The notes under the pieces are model-generated. The model worked only from the letters and a program-made list of their open reading frames with translations, ran no database searches and was not told the DNA's origin. DNA of 64,000 nucleotides from Acanthacorydalis orientalis (lineage: Eukaryota > Arthropoda > Insecta > Megaloptera > Corydalidae), in assembly GCA_034766995.1 (NCBI GenBank), contig CM068314.1, forward strand, positions 17,016,201-17,080,200, read 5' to 3'. Each line of letters starts with the position of its first letter. Position 1 is the first letter of the stretch. Positions 37,668-48,999 of the stretch are shown here, piece by piece. Made by a program: the position numbers and the translations under genes.

Positions 37668-38269
37668 GTTAACGATATATTCATATTGTAATTAAATATT
37701 GTTGTTTTAATGGAAATTAAATACAGAAAATAAAATATGAGCAGCTACGAAGAATTTTTCACTTGATATATTATATGTATGTTGTGTATGAAAAATATTT
37801 TTACTGATATAATAAAAGTGACAATTTCTTTTAATTAAGATTTGCATTTTATGACTATATCAAATCGTTTATTACTGTAACTTTCTTTTACAACTCTTAA
37901 TGAAAAAGCATAATTAATTGAATTTTATTCATCATATAAAACTGAAATAATGTATATACATATCAAACATTTTCATTAACCATTTCATTAAAGTTGCGTA
38001 TATCTTCGCATTCAGTGATAAATAAATTACTTTTATTTGCTACTAAGAAACACTCTTTTTTATAATTGTAGATCAAACATAGTCTATCTCTTTCTGAATA
38101 TAGTGTAACTCTTATGGTCAATTTAAATTGTTCTACATGATTGTGTACAGAAACAACTGTGTTCTTTGCATTCTATAATGTTCTTTTTTATATTGACCTG
38201 TAACAATTATTTTGAATGACAGACAAAATACACATTGTGATGTTTTACAGTAAATAGATGTTTAGATTT

Positions 38270-38400
38270 ATTTATGTGAGTCGATGAGCATGGATTGTAT
38301 CAAAGACAACTGTTGAAGTCTTTGTTATTCCGATACCGTTTTGATTAACATTCTCGGAATCAAACCTACGACAACTATTTCGTTGTATTTTTGTCGACAA
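38270..38400. promoter_or_regulatory. Candidate element with nested palindrome and TCF/Sox-like sites
   Basis: ATCAAAG (about 38299-38305) matches a TCF/Pangolin core. It opens an inverted repeat CAAAGAC (38301-38307) / GTCTTTG (38318-38324), inside which lies CAAC-T-GTTG (38307-38315). Mixed composition, no ORF. Protein binding is inference. Confidence 0.35.
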
Positions 38401-38924
38401 CAAATTACACTTTATTCATTCGAATTAATAACTGTTATAATGTAATAGTCGAACTGCAGTTTAATCTACTTGCATTCAAATATTTTTCAAGTTCATTGTT
38501 AATCAAAAATCATTGATAGATAAAAAAATCTTGGCTAGACAAACAATGACAAATATTATATTTTTACTTAGAATATTAGTTATTTTTTATAAAGTAACGA
38601 ATTAATCTTTATTTTTATTAATGAATATGTCCATTATTCAAAAATTATCTTTATTTAATTTAAGCCATTAACATGATTCGCGACAAATGATAGTTATAGT
38701 TGTTAATTGATTTATAAATTCACAAAGCTTTTCTGACTTACAAATGATATTTATTGTTTTTTCCAAAATGCTGAAAAATAAATTTTCGTTCCTCTCTTAC
38801 TGTTATGAACTGAAAAGACTGAAATATTTAACAAATATGCATTCATTAGGTGATTATAATACTTCATTTAAAGAATAAAATCCAGTTTTCTTTTCTTTTT
38901 ACAATGCTCTTGAATTACTTCAGT

Positions 38925-39020
38925 CGTGGTTACATTAATCTCTCTATATACATATAGGTGATAGTGTTTTTCCTCTTTTTCTTTGGGGGGTACCAGTGGC
39001 CCTTTCCCCCTTCCCTGAAT
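38925..39020. other. Small G- and C-rich patch
   Basis: CTTTGGGGGGTACCAGTGG followed by CCCTTTCCCCCTTCCC (about 39000-39015). A G run and a C run face each other about 15 bp apart. No ORF. Confidence 0.25.
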
Positions 39021-39289
39021 TTACAACTGCACATATTAATATATAATTTTAATTTCATAAATTATTTACTAAAATATTATGGTTTTTTAATATATCTATT
39101 CTCATAATATTGATACATTGCATTAATATATAAACGAGTTCGGGTAATATCAGAAAGTAAAGTACAAAAAATTCTAATTTAATTTATTAATGTTCATTTT
39201 TCTTTCTATTATTTCTAATTGTTTGTTTATATTTCTTATTGTTTATAATATATAGATTATAAATATTTTATAAAATATTTCGATTTATT

Positions 39290-39455
39290 TTTCACGTCAT
39301 TGTAAATTATGTATGATAATACCGTCAGTGTGAGCAGTAAAGTCTTCTACTTACTGTTAAGAATGCAATAAATTAGAATCCGGATTACATCTTCTTATCC
39401 TGACTGATCTTTTTCGCGCTTCGCTTTTCTCAACAAGCGTTATAAGGGCTTATAT
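39290..39455. other. Small compositional island
   Basis: AATACCGTCAGTGTGAGCAG and TTTTTCGCGCTTCGCTTTTC (about 39409-39428). No ORF; nothing more can be said. Confidence 0.25.
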
Positions 39456-39459
39456 AAAC

Positions 39460-40780
39460 ATAAATATATTTATTTTAAGTATTTGTGTAACTATATTAAA
39501 AATTTGTTTTTTGATACATACCCCTAAACTATTTTTTTACTAAATTTTTAACAGTTATAAATGTTTACAAGAATGTTTTTCAAAATATTGAAACTTATAT
39601 AAAATCAAAATATAATCATTTATTGTAAATTTTAATTAATAAATATTATAGTGTCTGCATAAATTATCCATAAATTTACTATTCAGTGTTACGAAAGAAT
39701 AATTGAATTATAGTGAGAGATAAATGTATATAGATATAGATGAACGGTATAGAAGTTAAAAGACGGTTAACCTACAAAATGTAAGAACTTCGTGTAATTA
39801 CAAAAGTAATATCTAAAGCAATGGCATTTATCCTTGAAAAAGGGTCTTGTTTAATCTCTAGATTAATGAATAGGGAAATAAAATTAATTATTGTAACTAT
39901 GATCCATTATTATTTTAAATAATGATATTACAAATTACTTTTATATATTAATCTTTACTAAAATTGAATTCATTACTGAAGACTTTCAACTTTTAAAATA
40001 TTTTTTAAAAAAAATATACAGCAGAGTCGTTTCAAGGCAAATATACTACACCAGTTTAAAAATAAATAATCATTTGAATATTATTATCATTTAATAATTA
40101 AAAAAAAGTTGTTAACATTTTTATACATACATTTGCTTAATATTTTATAAAATAACATAAAAACATTGATTATGCATTCAATAATCTTCATTTTTAAAAC
40201 TATAAATTACTCCATGATTACTTTTATTTGTTTGGCTACGTTATAAATAAAAACATAATTAAAGTATTTATTTAAAATTTAATGCCTTTTTATAATCGTA
40301 ATAAATTATAAACTTCATCAAGATAATAACTTTGATAGTAAACATTTCTTCCAAGACATATATTTCTAAAATTTATTGTATAACATTTTTGAAATATTCT
40401 GAATAAGAGAATAACATCAAGGTGTGAAATTTCTGTGAATTTCTTTTATCTGTGACATTTTATTCTGAAATAAATCCTAAATTTATTTAATGTACTATTA
40501 AATCTACATCATTTATCTAAAATATTTTCAGACTATTAAAAAACATCAGTTATTTAATTTATTAAGTGTATAAATAATTATTTTCAATGAATAAAAAAGA
40601 ATAAAAATTTGATTCTTATTATCAATAAAAATATATTTATATAAATTTACTGTTATATACTAATATTTCATATATAGAAATTGTAACATGTACGTGCCGA
40701 TTATAATCGATATGATATAACAGTTTATATTTTTGTTACACCCTCCATTTTAATTTTTTTAATTTATATTTTAACTGCAT
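39460..40780. other. Featureless AT-rich stretch
   Basis: Nothing recognised on either strand. Confidence 0.5.
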
Positions 40781-40783
40781 AGT

Positions 40784-40784
40784 C

Positions 40785-40830
<46 letters not shown>
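40784..40830. repeat. (TA)n microsatellite
   Basis: About 22 TA units after ATACAT. Confidence 0.9.
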
Positions 40831-40833
<3 letters not shown>

Positions 40834-41152
40834 TAAGATATTAAATAAAAAACTTTATACAAAAACTAAAGTAGTAATCTTTTGATAAATAGCTATCAAT
40901 AAAAGGATAGCTAATATAATTTTGTTTTATTTACTAACTGACAAGCAACAGTGCTTGAAATTGAAGAGTGGTACGAAATATATCCATTAGTTAAATATGT
41001 AATTATCTTTGATACACATCATTTATAAGTTAATCTTAATAAGAGCATTATTAAGTATTAAAATAAGTCTACCTAATGTTTTAGAACATATATATTAATA
41101 GTATCAATTTTATTAAATTGTTTGAAATTTATGTTTTTTTTTTCTTTGAAAG

Positions 41153-41155
<3 letters not shown>

Positions 41156-41226
<71 letters not shown>

Positions 41227-41228
41227 TT
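41156..41228. repeat. (TA)n microsatellite with regular TGTA breaks
   Basis: Three TA blocks of similar length separated by TGTA, so a higher-order period of about 22 bp is visible. Confidence 0.9.
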
Positions 41229-41710
41229 AAAACGTGTTTAATGTAAATAATAAATTATGGTGAATAAATAACTCAAAAAATCCAAAATAAATATCAGAAT
41301 TTTAAATCTGTTTTCAGTTATCTAACGTCTTGTTCTTAATTGATCATTTATTTCAAATAATCGATAGAATTAATCGATTTTATTTCTAACGAAGAATACT
41401 CACGATTAGGTCATGTTGAGTAGATTTAAAAACTGCATTATTTCTTTTGTTGGTTGTTATATTCTCAGTAGACTCACTTCTTATAATCATATATGAATTA
41501 TTCAAGGGTATTTAGACAACTTTGCTTTCAACACATTACCATCTTGAATAATATGTCAGATTAAAACTTTTCTGACGTTGAATCATTTTTGCATAGAAGG
41601 TAAAGTTGATGTTTAACAAGAAAACTGTTTGAAGTGTTTATAATTTTCTTTCATATATTTTATACCAGTGATGTAAAGTAATAATGTAAAGTCATCTATT
41701 TATTTGCATG

Positions 41711-41741
<31 letters not shown>

Positions 41742-41745
41742 GCAC

Positions 41746-41789
<44 letters not shown>
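41711..41789. repeat. (TA)n-(CA)n-(TA)n-(TG)n compound microsatellite
   Basis: TA run, ACACACGCACA, second TA run, then about 10 TG units. The CA and TG segments form inverted arms around a TA block. Confidence 0.9.
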
Positions 41790-42025
41790 TTGTTTTAAAT
41801 AATTTTTATATTTCATTCATCTCAATTATTATTCAAATCATTTCATACCTCTAACTGTTATAAAAACAATATGAAACTTCGAAATGTCGATTAAATATTT
41901 AATTTTTTTTTATTTTAAATATTTTCTTTATATTCTATTGAAACATTTATTGCATAAATATTTATTAAAATAATTAAAATATTAAATAAAAAAAAATATT
42001 TATGAATCATTTGTGTCAGTGGTTC

Positions 42026-42470
42026 TTAAATATTAATAGTCTGTGTATATTTGTCCCAGACACTGTTTTTGAGGATCATTTTCCATGAATCGTGAATGTA
42101 TTCTATTACTCTATCTGAAAATAAAATGATTCCACGAAAGTAGCTATAACTATTAACATGTTCTCGAATAAGACAACTATAGCCGTTAATCTTGTCGCTT
42201 TTATACAGACAGATGACGGCCACTTCCGGTCATATTTATTTCACAAAAAAATATTTATAATTACAGCTTTGAAAATATACTTTTAAGGACTGATACTTTA
42301 TCGTCTTGATAGTGTTCGTCCTCTTTGTCCACTTGACTTTCTCTCTTTTGTGACTAGTTTCAGTACGTGTGGTCTCTTTAGATAACTGCTTGGTACTCAT
42401 GACAAACGGTTCCGTGACAGTCTTAAAATTGTCCATAGTGAAAGTAAAAAATACATCTATGTACATGGAA
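42026..42470. other. Compositional island with minus-strand open frames
   Basis: Balanced block with GATGACGGCCACTTCCGGTC (about 42212-42231) containing the ETS-like CTTCCGG. Two frames lie head to tail on the minus strand (see the 42236-42436 entry). Either a regulatory block or a degraded coding remnant. Confidence 0.3.
42236..42436 (-). CDS. Doubtful small ORF, unknown product
   Basis: From an in-frame ATG at 42436 the product begins MDNFKTVTEPFVMSTKQL and becomes Lys/Thr-rich, with a stop at 42236. Codon choice looks less A/T-forced than in neighbouring open frames (GTC, ACG, CCG, ACC). The frame extends upstream to another ATG at 42466. No signal peptide, membrane segment or family match seen. 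A second frame without an ATG start (42223-42026) follows in tandem. Probably fortuitous within a regulatory island. Confidence 0.15.
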   Translation of the reverse strand: MDNFKTVTEPFVMSTKQLSKETTRTETSHKREKVKWTKRTNTIKTIKYQSLKVYFQSCNYKYFFVK

Positions 42471-43530
42471 AATAATTAATTTTTCACTGAATTTCAATTG
42501 TTTCGTTACTACAGTTTTACATTAAAATGAGTTCTTGATATTAGAAAAATGATATTTTTTTAATACCAACACTTGGTTAAATTGTATAAAGTTTTATTTT
42601 TAAGTCTGATTCTATATTTAGTTTGTTCTTTATTCTAATCTTAAATGAAAAAATCTGAAAATATCTATTCAGTGTTATATGAAACGAAATCAAATATCTC
42701 AACATCCTACCGATGTATTTAGGCCTTTAATAAAATATTCCTACCTTTTGATATACCCTACATAAATAAAAAAAGTGCATTTCTATTCAAAAAACTATAG
42801 TTTATGTATAGATACTCTTCAGTAGTATTTATTTTCATGCTTGAATCTGAGATCTCTCAAAACGCCTTGAATGCCTATTATTTAAAATCGCTTATATTTG
42901 TAATTAATTTTTATTTGGGTATAACATGTTATAAATTTAAGATTATTTCTTCTTACATTTATTTATCCACTTTTTATCATAAATACATTTAGTTTTATTA
43001 ATAAATTAATAATGACGTATTAGGATTGATGTTTAAAATTTCAAATATTCTTTTAAAATGAAGACCAGAGATTTTCTTTAAAGTACCTTCTAATATAAAA
43101 TCTATATTTGTATAAAAAAATAGTTTTCTACAGAAAAAATATCTTAAAGAAGAAAACAAATAAATTCAATAACATTCACTCGATCGTGAAAAAGTATGGG
43201 AAAAAATGCTCGGTTAAATTAAAAAAATTAAATATACCTTGTCATCAGTTTAAAAAGATTTTAAAATTTCCAGTACGCGTCACCAGAAAATTTGTTTATC
43301 TGAAGACTAAACTTGGAAAAAAACGATATTTAATTAATAATTCCAATATTTAATTAATAAATTGTAATTTAATAAAACTATAAAAGAGAGAAATGTTCTT
43401 ACATAAGAATTTATCAAAATTTGTAAACAAGTTAATTTTTTTAATATTTTGAAAAAAGTTCAAGAAATAAAAAATAAACAGTTACAATTATTCTTAATTA
43501 AACAATATTTAAAAAAAACATGTGTTTGTA

Positions 43531-43564
43531 TATATATATATATATACATATATGTGTATGTGTA
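43531..43564. repeat. (TA)n / (TG)n short microsatellite
   Basis: TA run with CATATATGTGTATGTGTAT tail. A second short TA run lies at 43690-43710. Confidence 0.8.
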
Positions 43565-44307
43565 TATTTGTGATATGTATGAATGTGTAAATTGAATAGC
43601 ATTGTATAGACTGCAGAGATATGAAAAGACTGATAACAAATGATTTTATGAACGTAGAATGTAAAAACAGTTATTTTAGGTAAAACAGAATATATATATA
43701 TATATATATTTACTTGCATATATTATAGAAAATAGAAATAAGAACAAATGGTTAATGTATGGAAATCATGTAGAAAAGAAACATTAAAACTACAAAATTT
43801 ACAAGTTAAAATAAAACACTAGTTAAATAATATACAAGTATAATGTCTTGTCACAGTTGGTTATTTCACGTAAATCATTTGCCTAACTGAATTAAAATGA
43901 AACCTGTTTCATATTCCATTCACGTTAATTTTTATATGTCAATCGAATTTTCGATTTACTATTAAGGTATAGAAAATTACTACTTTGTGTTTGACATTAA
44001 CTTTATATCTATTCACTTTGCTGCGTCCACTTATTCTTGCATGAATATTCAAATCGCATACAAACAGATTATGTTTTGTCCAGAATAATCTCTTAATATG
44101 TGCAAAAATGTTGCTTTCCGAACGGTTTTATGCCTACTAACAGGGTTTCTAACAGAACTTATAATATTTTGCACAGTATTAGATGTCTGAATTAAAATAT
44201 TAATAATTTGTAAATTGATTTTAATGAGGTGAGTTTCATCTATAACTTTTGTAAATAAATTATACTAAATGTCTTGAAACGTTATTTTGAAGCAATTTAA
44301 TGTTATA

Positions 44308-44311
<4 letters not shown>

Positions 44312-44359
<48 letters not shown>
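44312..44359. repeat. (TA)n microsatellite
   Basis: About 23 TA units. Confidence 0.9.
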
Positions 44360-44362
<3 letters not shown>

Positions 44363-44833
44363 ATTTAAATTATAATTTCATTACAAATATTCATAATTGG
44401 TAACCGAATTGTAAATAAAAAATGTTATATTTATAAATATTCATCGCAAATTTTGAGATATAATTTATTCTGAAATATATAAAAAATTATTTAATTTCAA
44501 GAAATTGGGTACAATAATTCCATTCAAAACATTTTTCATTAAAAAATAAATACTTTTAGTTATAATTTTTCGAATAAATAAAATTAAAACATACACATAT
44601 GAATAAATAGTAATACTTTTTGTATATAATATAGACAATATTGTAAATTTTGCAAGTTGTTTGTAAATTAATGTAATATATATATATATATATATATATA
44701 AATGTTTTTTTTAAATATAGTTGTTTTATATTTACGATTAAAGTTTTTATAACAATCTTCAAACATACTTTTTTGGTAATTAAAAGTAACATATATCTTT
44801 TTATTTTATTTGTATTTTAACTTTTCTATACTT

Positions 44834-44977
44834 TTGCGCTCTGAAGATGATGATATTACCAAAAAAATACCAATAAGCAGCTTTCAAAATATTCAGTAGT
44901 CAATTATTCAATATTTATAATTGAAACTACAAAAATTTTTTTGTAACTACAAGGAGTAAAAAATGCAGTTGTGAAGA
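44834..44977 (+). mobile_element. MITE-like family copy E (diverged)
   Basis: Core TTTGCGCTCTGAAGATGATG, then ACCAATAAGCAGC, AATTATTCAATATTTATAAT, and the right end AAGGAGTAAAAAATGCAGTT followed by GTGAAG. Confidence 0.6.
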
Positions 44978-45023
44978 AAAAAAATGTGCATTTGTTCTCG
45001 TAATCATTGCTTTTTTAAATATA

Positions 45024-45148
45024 GTAGTTAAATTCACTTTAACGAATCAGTCTCTAGTCGATAAATTTTTTCAGATTTTTTACTTCATACAAAGTTTGTT
45101 TAGATTAAAATTTGTAAGGGTGAAAAATTAATTTGTAAGAGGAAAATG
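45024..45148. mobile_element. MITE-like family copy F (short, both ends, adjacent to copy E)
   Basis: Left end TAGTTAAATTCACTTTAACG; right end AGGGTGAAAAATTAATTTGT followed by AAGAGG. Only about 75 bp lie between them and the core box is absent, so this is an internally shortened copy. It starts about 46 bp after copy E ends. Confidence 0.6.
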
Positions 45149-45839
45149 TTTGGAATTATTTTATTATTCCAATTCTCTTTAAATTGTGTATTTTGTATTC
45201 TAAAATTATTTGCATTGTTATCACATTAAGCAAAAATTAGTCAGAATTATTTCCAGATCACAGTATTGTGTAGTTTAAGAAGGAGTGAAAAAATTTCTTT
45301 AAAACACTTCAGATTATTTACGGAAATTATTATTTTTTTTCTATATTTATTTTATAATTGAATTTGTTTAATATCAATTTAATATTTGAAAACAAATAAT
45401 TTCACTTATGATTATTTTATCATATTTATAAATTACAACTATTATAGAATAAACAGTAATTTATTTTAATAAGGTATTACTAGAAAACATCTTTATTAAA
45501 ATATAAAATATACTGTTAATTTATTTGAGTAAAAATATTAACGTTTAGAAATTGTTTGTTTGCACCATTAAAAAAATATTTCTTATAAATGTTTTTAATT
45601 TTTACGGAGTTTCATATTAAAATAAATTTTAAAAAATCTAAGATTAAAAATAGTATAATGTCAGAATGATTTTATTTGTGTTTTTTTAGGGAAGAAAGCA
45701 TATTCGTATATATTATTTCTGCTTATATTTGTGATATGAAGAAATACTTATATTTGTGGTATGAAAGAAAGAAAATTGTTTTATTTAATGTGTATACAAA
45801 AATATTTAAAGTACTTAAAGCAGTGAAACGTATTATTTA

Positions 45840-46430
45840 TGTCAAAGAATAGAACACTCGCTGTTGTTCTTGTCTAACAGTAATGATTTGAAATAAAAAC
45901 ATAAATTGAAAAATTATCTTCACCAATCTACACTAGCCGTCTCATAAAATACAAACATGACATACAATGTCATATTACTTAAAAATACAATATATTGAAA
46001 TTTAATTTTCGAATGCGGCTCACTAATAAATGTGTGCAGCAGTGTGCAATGCTTTGATAGTACATTGACGTACCTTCCAACTCCAATATAAACGAATGCA
46101 AACATTGAAAATTGCAATATGTGTATGAACGGCTGTCAAATAGGCGTGTATTGACTATTGAGTAATGTCCCTGAGTTGTGAATTATTGTTGTCGATGCCG
46201 GCTTGTTTTGTTCGAGGTGCAGCAGCAGTACAGCACATGAATGGGTCTCTCTCCCTGTCATCGCCGATACACGCAGCCGTCGTCAACAGCTTGAACCAGA
46301 ACGCGGCAAAGTTCTATACCCAGACATTTGATACTCGCATAAAACAAGATTATGTTGCCATATGAGCAGGCTTTCAAACATCCACTTGCCTCTCGGCCAC
46401 CGGCGAATCGATGTTTGAATTTTATTTACT
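45840..46430. other. Compositional island, about 590 bp, 2.5 kb upstream of the promoter
   Basis: Among the longest and most GC-rich patches in the upstream part, richest at 46190-46420 (GTGCAGCAGCAGTACAGCAC; ACACGCAGCCGTCGTCAACA; CTCGGCCACCGGCGAATCG). It includes ATGCAAAC (about 46095-46102). Its position upstream of the 49 kb promoter on the same strand suggests a proximal enhancer or an upstream exon. Confidence 0.4.
46165..46365 (+). CDS. Doubtful 66-codon ORF in the 46 kb island
   Basis: ATG-initiated frame beginning MSLSCELLLSMPACFVRGAA and ending in DYVAI before TGA, on the strand of the downstream promoter. Composition is Ala/Ser/Asn-rich and unlike the Ile/Tyr/Lys-rich chance frames elsewhere, but that follows from the local base composition. 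The first ~20 residues are mildly hydrophobic. No homologue recognised. Possibly a uORF-like or chance frame. Confidence 0.2.
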   Translation: MSLSCELLLSMPACFVRGAAAVQHMNGSLSLSSPIHAAVVNSLNQNAAKFYTQTFDTRIKQDYVAI

Positions 46431-47953
46431 GTACTTACTCCAATACATTATCATGAATTATTGTATAAAGCTTCTGTTGTAAATAATTAACGTAATTGAA
46501 TACAGGTGAATTTTTTTCGTTATTTCATAATTTGAAATAAATTATATTATACAAATATTTAACAGCAATTACTAATGCTTGAAACTGATTAAATAATAGC
46601 TCTATATAAACAAAAAACACATTCATCATTAATTAGTACGTGAATTGATTGCATTCTTTTATTCATATTTATAATAAGTAAAAGGTAATATTTGAAGGAG
46701 TGTAAGTAATTTTTAATTTAGTTTACTATTACACTTTGAACGTAAAATTCTTACCATCTCATATTGAACAAATGGTATTTGCTTTATAATTAATCTAAGT
46801 TTATTAAATATATAAGATAAACATATTACAAAACAATAATTAACTAAATATATAATTCTTAATACAAATGTATTCACGGACAAGTTGATGCATTAACTTT
46901 AAACTTACTTCCAGGTCTTGCATTTATCTAAATGTAACCTTCAAGAGAGCATCGTACTGAACTAATAATTGTTTTCAAATTGCAGTAACTTTAAGTTATT
47001 CACTTTTTTTAAAAGTATTCAGAATACTATAGTTTTTGTTTAACTATACGTAAATTTAATACAAGGTTATTATTTATATTAAAAAATTTATAATGAAATC
47101 TGGAATAATATAGTAAAATCTAACGACATAATACGAATGTTATCATCTGTAAACGACCTTACTTGATGAAATGAAAATGAAAAAAAAATATATTAAACAT
47201 ATCTTTTTATCAATAAGGTAAATTTATTGTCAATTAGATTCTGATAAATTCTCAGGTCAGAATTTATACTAAAAATAAATAATTTTCATTTAATTTTTTC
47301 ATGACGCTCATATTATGTTCCAAACAAGATAACCACAAACTTATTAAAAAGAAAAGTCAGGATTTTTTCAGTAATTAAAATCGTAAATTATATTATGTAA
47401 TGAAAATTTTTTTTACCAAATATCAAACTGTTAAATATTTTTTAAAACTGAAAGTAAATAAAATTTAATATTATTAATACAAAAACAATTATAATCAAAA
47501 AAAATACAAAATGGTTCATATATTTTCGAACTACAATAGTAAAATAAATAAATACAATAAAAAATTGTATATTCTCTACAAAAATATATCTGCTTTTGTA
47601 ATAAAAATAAATCAGAGGTTAATAGTCTCTTTGCTAATGGATTGGTTAGTTTCCTTATAAAATACTGAAATTATTTTACAGAGAAGTTCAAATTCATTAC
47701 ACATTAGTCAATAGCATGTGTTCCATACTTATCACTATTTTACCTTCATTCATATATTTTTTTTCATTAAAAAAATGAACGACAACAAATAAATGTTATA
47801 AATACATGCACATATTTTATATCATATAAGTTTCTGAATTTAAGTATAAAAATTCGGAATTATGAATTATAATTTTTGAATATTTTGAAAATTTTATAAA
47901 ATATTCTTCGATGAAAATAATTTAGGTGTTATAATAATATAATCTATCTAGCC

Positions 47954-47957
47954 ATAT

Positions 47958-48006
<49 letters not shown>
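47954..48006. repeat. (ATACAT)n / (TA)n compound repeat
   Basis: Same architecture as the tract at 8029-8113: hexamer units leading into TA units. Confidence 0.9.
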
Positions 48007-48010
<4 letters not shown>

Positions 48011-48131
48011 GAATATTAGCTCATATATTTTTTGGCAAGATTTGTTCATATTGCATCTATTTTATTTATCTCTATATAGAAGATAAAAGTTAAAAAAATA
48101 TGTAATAAAGGTTCAGTAAAATAATAAAAAC

Positions 48132-48133
<2 letters not shown>

Positions 48134-48174
<41 letters not shown>
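48134..48174. repeat. (TA)n microsatellite
   Basis: About 20 TA units. One of several TA tracts packed within 700 bp upstream of the promoter region. Confidence 0.9.
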
Positions 48175-48177
<3 letters not shown>

Positions 48178-48237
48178 TTTATTAACATTTTCAGACATTT
48201 TTTTCTTAAAATGATTCTATGATTTTTAACTTGTGGG

Positions 48238-48242
<5 letters not shown>

Positions 48243-48268
<26 letters not shown>

Positions 48269-48279
48269 ATTATATATGT
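48243..48279. repeat. (TA)n microsatellite
   Basis: TA run with an AAT break. Confidence 0.85.
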
Positions 48280-48621
48280 ATTGTTAAAAATTTCTAAAAA
48301 AGTACAAGTAAATTTTCTCTCTATAAAAAAAACGAAAGTGTTATTTGACAAGAAAACATTGAACAAAACGATTTGCATTTTAGTTATATAGATGTTATAA
48401 AGTTGTACATGATAAATTAATTACAGTATTTATTTTTTCAAATCATTCAATTTTATATCTTGTTTTTGACAAGTTGGAAATTTATGAAAATATCACTATG
48501 TAATAAATATTCTTATTTTTTTATATAAATGAATAATTTTCACTTTATATTTAAGATTTATATTAATGACGATAGAGATGAGAATTTATTACAGTATTAT
48601 TAATATCGAAAATTATACATC

Positions 48622-48679
<58 letters not shown>
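48622..48679. repeat. (TA)n microsatellite abutting the promoter island
   Basis: About 28 units with one CATA break. It ends 20 bp before TTTTTTCTGCAG at 48688-48699. Confidence 0.9.
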
Positions 48680-48681
<2 letters not shown>

Positions 48682-48890
48682 TGTATGTTTTTTCTGCAGA
48701 TGCATCACTGACGAGTTGTTACAAAACACTGACAGTATCAGCCATCGGAGAGTGCTTTACTTAAAGTTTTCGTCAGAAGACTCTGTTGGATACAAATCAA
48801 CGATTTATCTCAGTGGAGATCCTATGAAGACGCCGTTTACCACTACCTCACCTCCGGTGCCGCTGTCGCTGCATTCCTAGCGATATCTGT
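48680..48890 (+). promoter_or_regulatory. Promoter-proximal region
   Basis: Complex sequence just 5' of the CpG island. It opens with TTTTTTCTGCAG (ending 48699), which has the form of a polypyrimidine tract plus acceptor AG. After it the frame stays open to a stop at 48878-48880, with a Ser/Thr/Pro-rich end. It may be proximal promoter DNA or an exon of a longer isoform from an upstream promoter. The first reading is favoured because the core promoter follows at once. Confidence 0.4.
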
Positions 48891-48909
48891 TGTACCCCGA
48901 GGCGGCGGG

Positions 48910-48914
48910 CCAAT
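48910..48914 (+). promoter_or_regulatory. CCAAT box
   Basis: GGGCCAATCACG; about 83-87 bp before the proposed start site, the usual place for an NF-Y-type CCAAT box. Confidence 0.5.
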
Positions 48915-48940
48915 CACGGCGCGACCTACCCGGGACGCAA

Positions 48941-48958
48941 GGGTCCCCCGCCCCCCAA
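48941..48958 (+). promoter_or_regulatory. C-rich GC-box-like tract
   Basis: GGGTCCCCCGCCCCCCAA. It contains CCGCCCC, the reverse complement of a GC box (Sp/KLF type), directly before the TATA-like box. Confidence 0.4.
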
Positions 48959-48960
48959 AG

Positions 48961-48968
48961 TATTTAAA
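48961..48968 (+). promoter_or_regulatory. TATA-like box
   Basis: TATTTAAA within otherwise GC-rich sequence, so not explained by background composition. It lies 36 bp before the initiator-like A at 48997, slightly further than the usual 30-31 bp. Confidence 0.55.
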
Positions 48969-48993
48969 GCTGACGCGCGGAGCTCCACATGAG

Positions 48994-48999
48994 TTCACT
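48994..48999 (+). promoter_or_regulatory. Initiator-like transcription start site
   Basis: TTCACT, close to the insect initiator TCAGT/TCAKTY, with the start base proposed at A48997. No convincing downstream promoter element at +28 to +33, as often true for TATA-type promoters. Exact start is uncertain by several bases. Confidence 0.4.

Noticed and set aside
43108..43353. 81-codon Lys-rich frame
   Set aside because: No ATG at the start of the frame, strongly A-driven composition, no island and no similarity recognised.
48566..48880. 104-codon plus-strand frame ending at the promoter island
   Set aside because: Half of it is (TA)n translation. The remainder is open but has no recognised similarity; noted only as promoter-proximal sequence.
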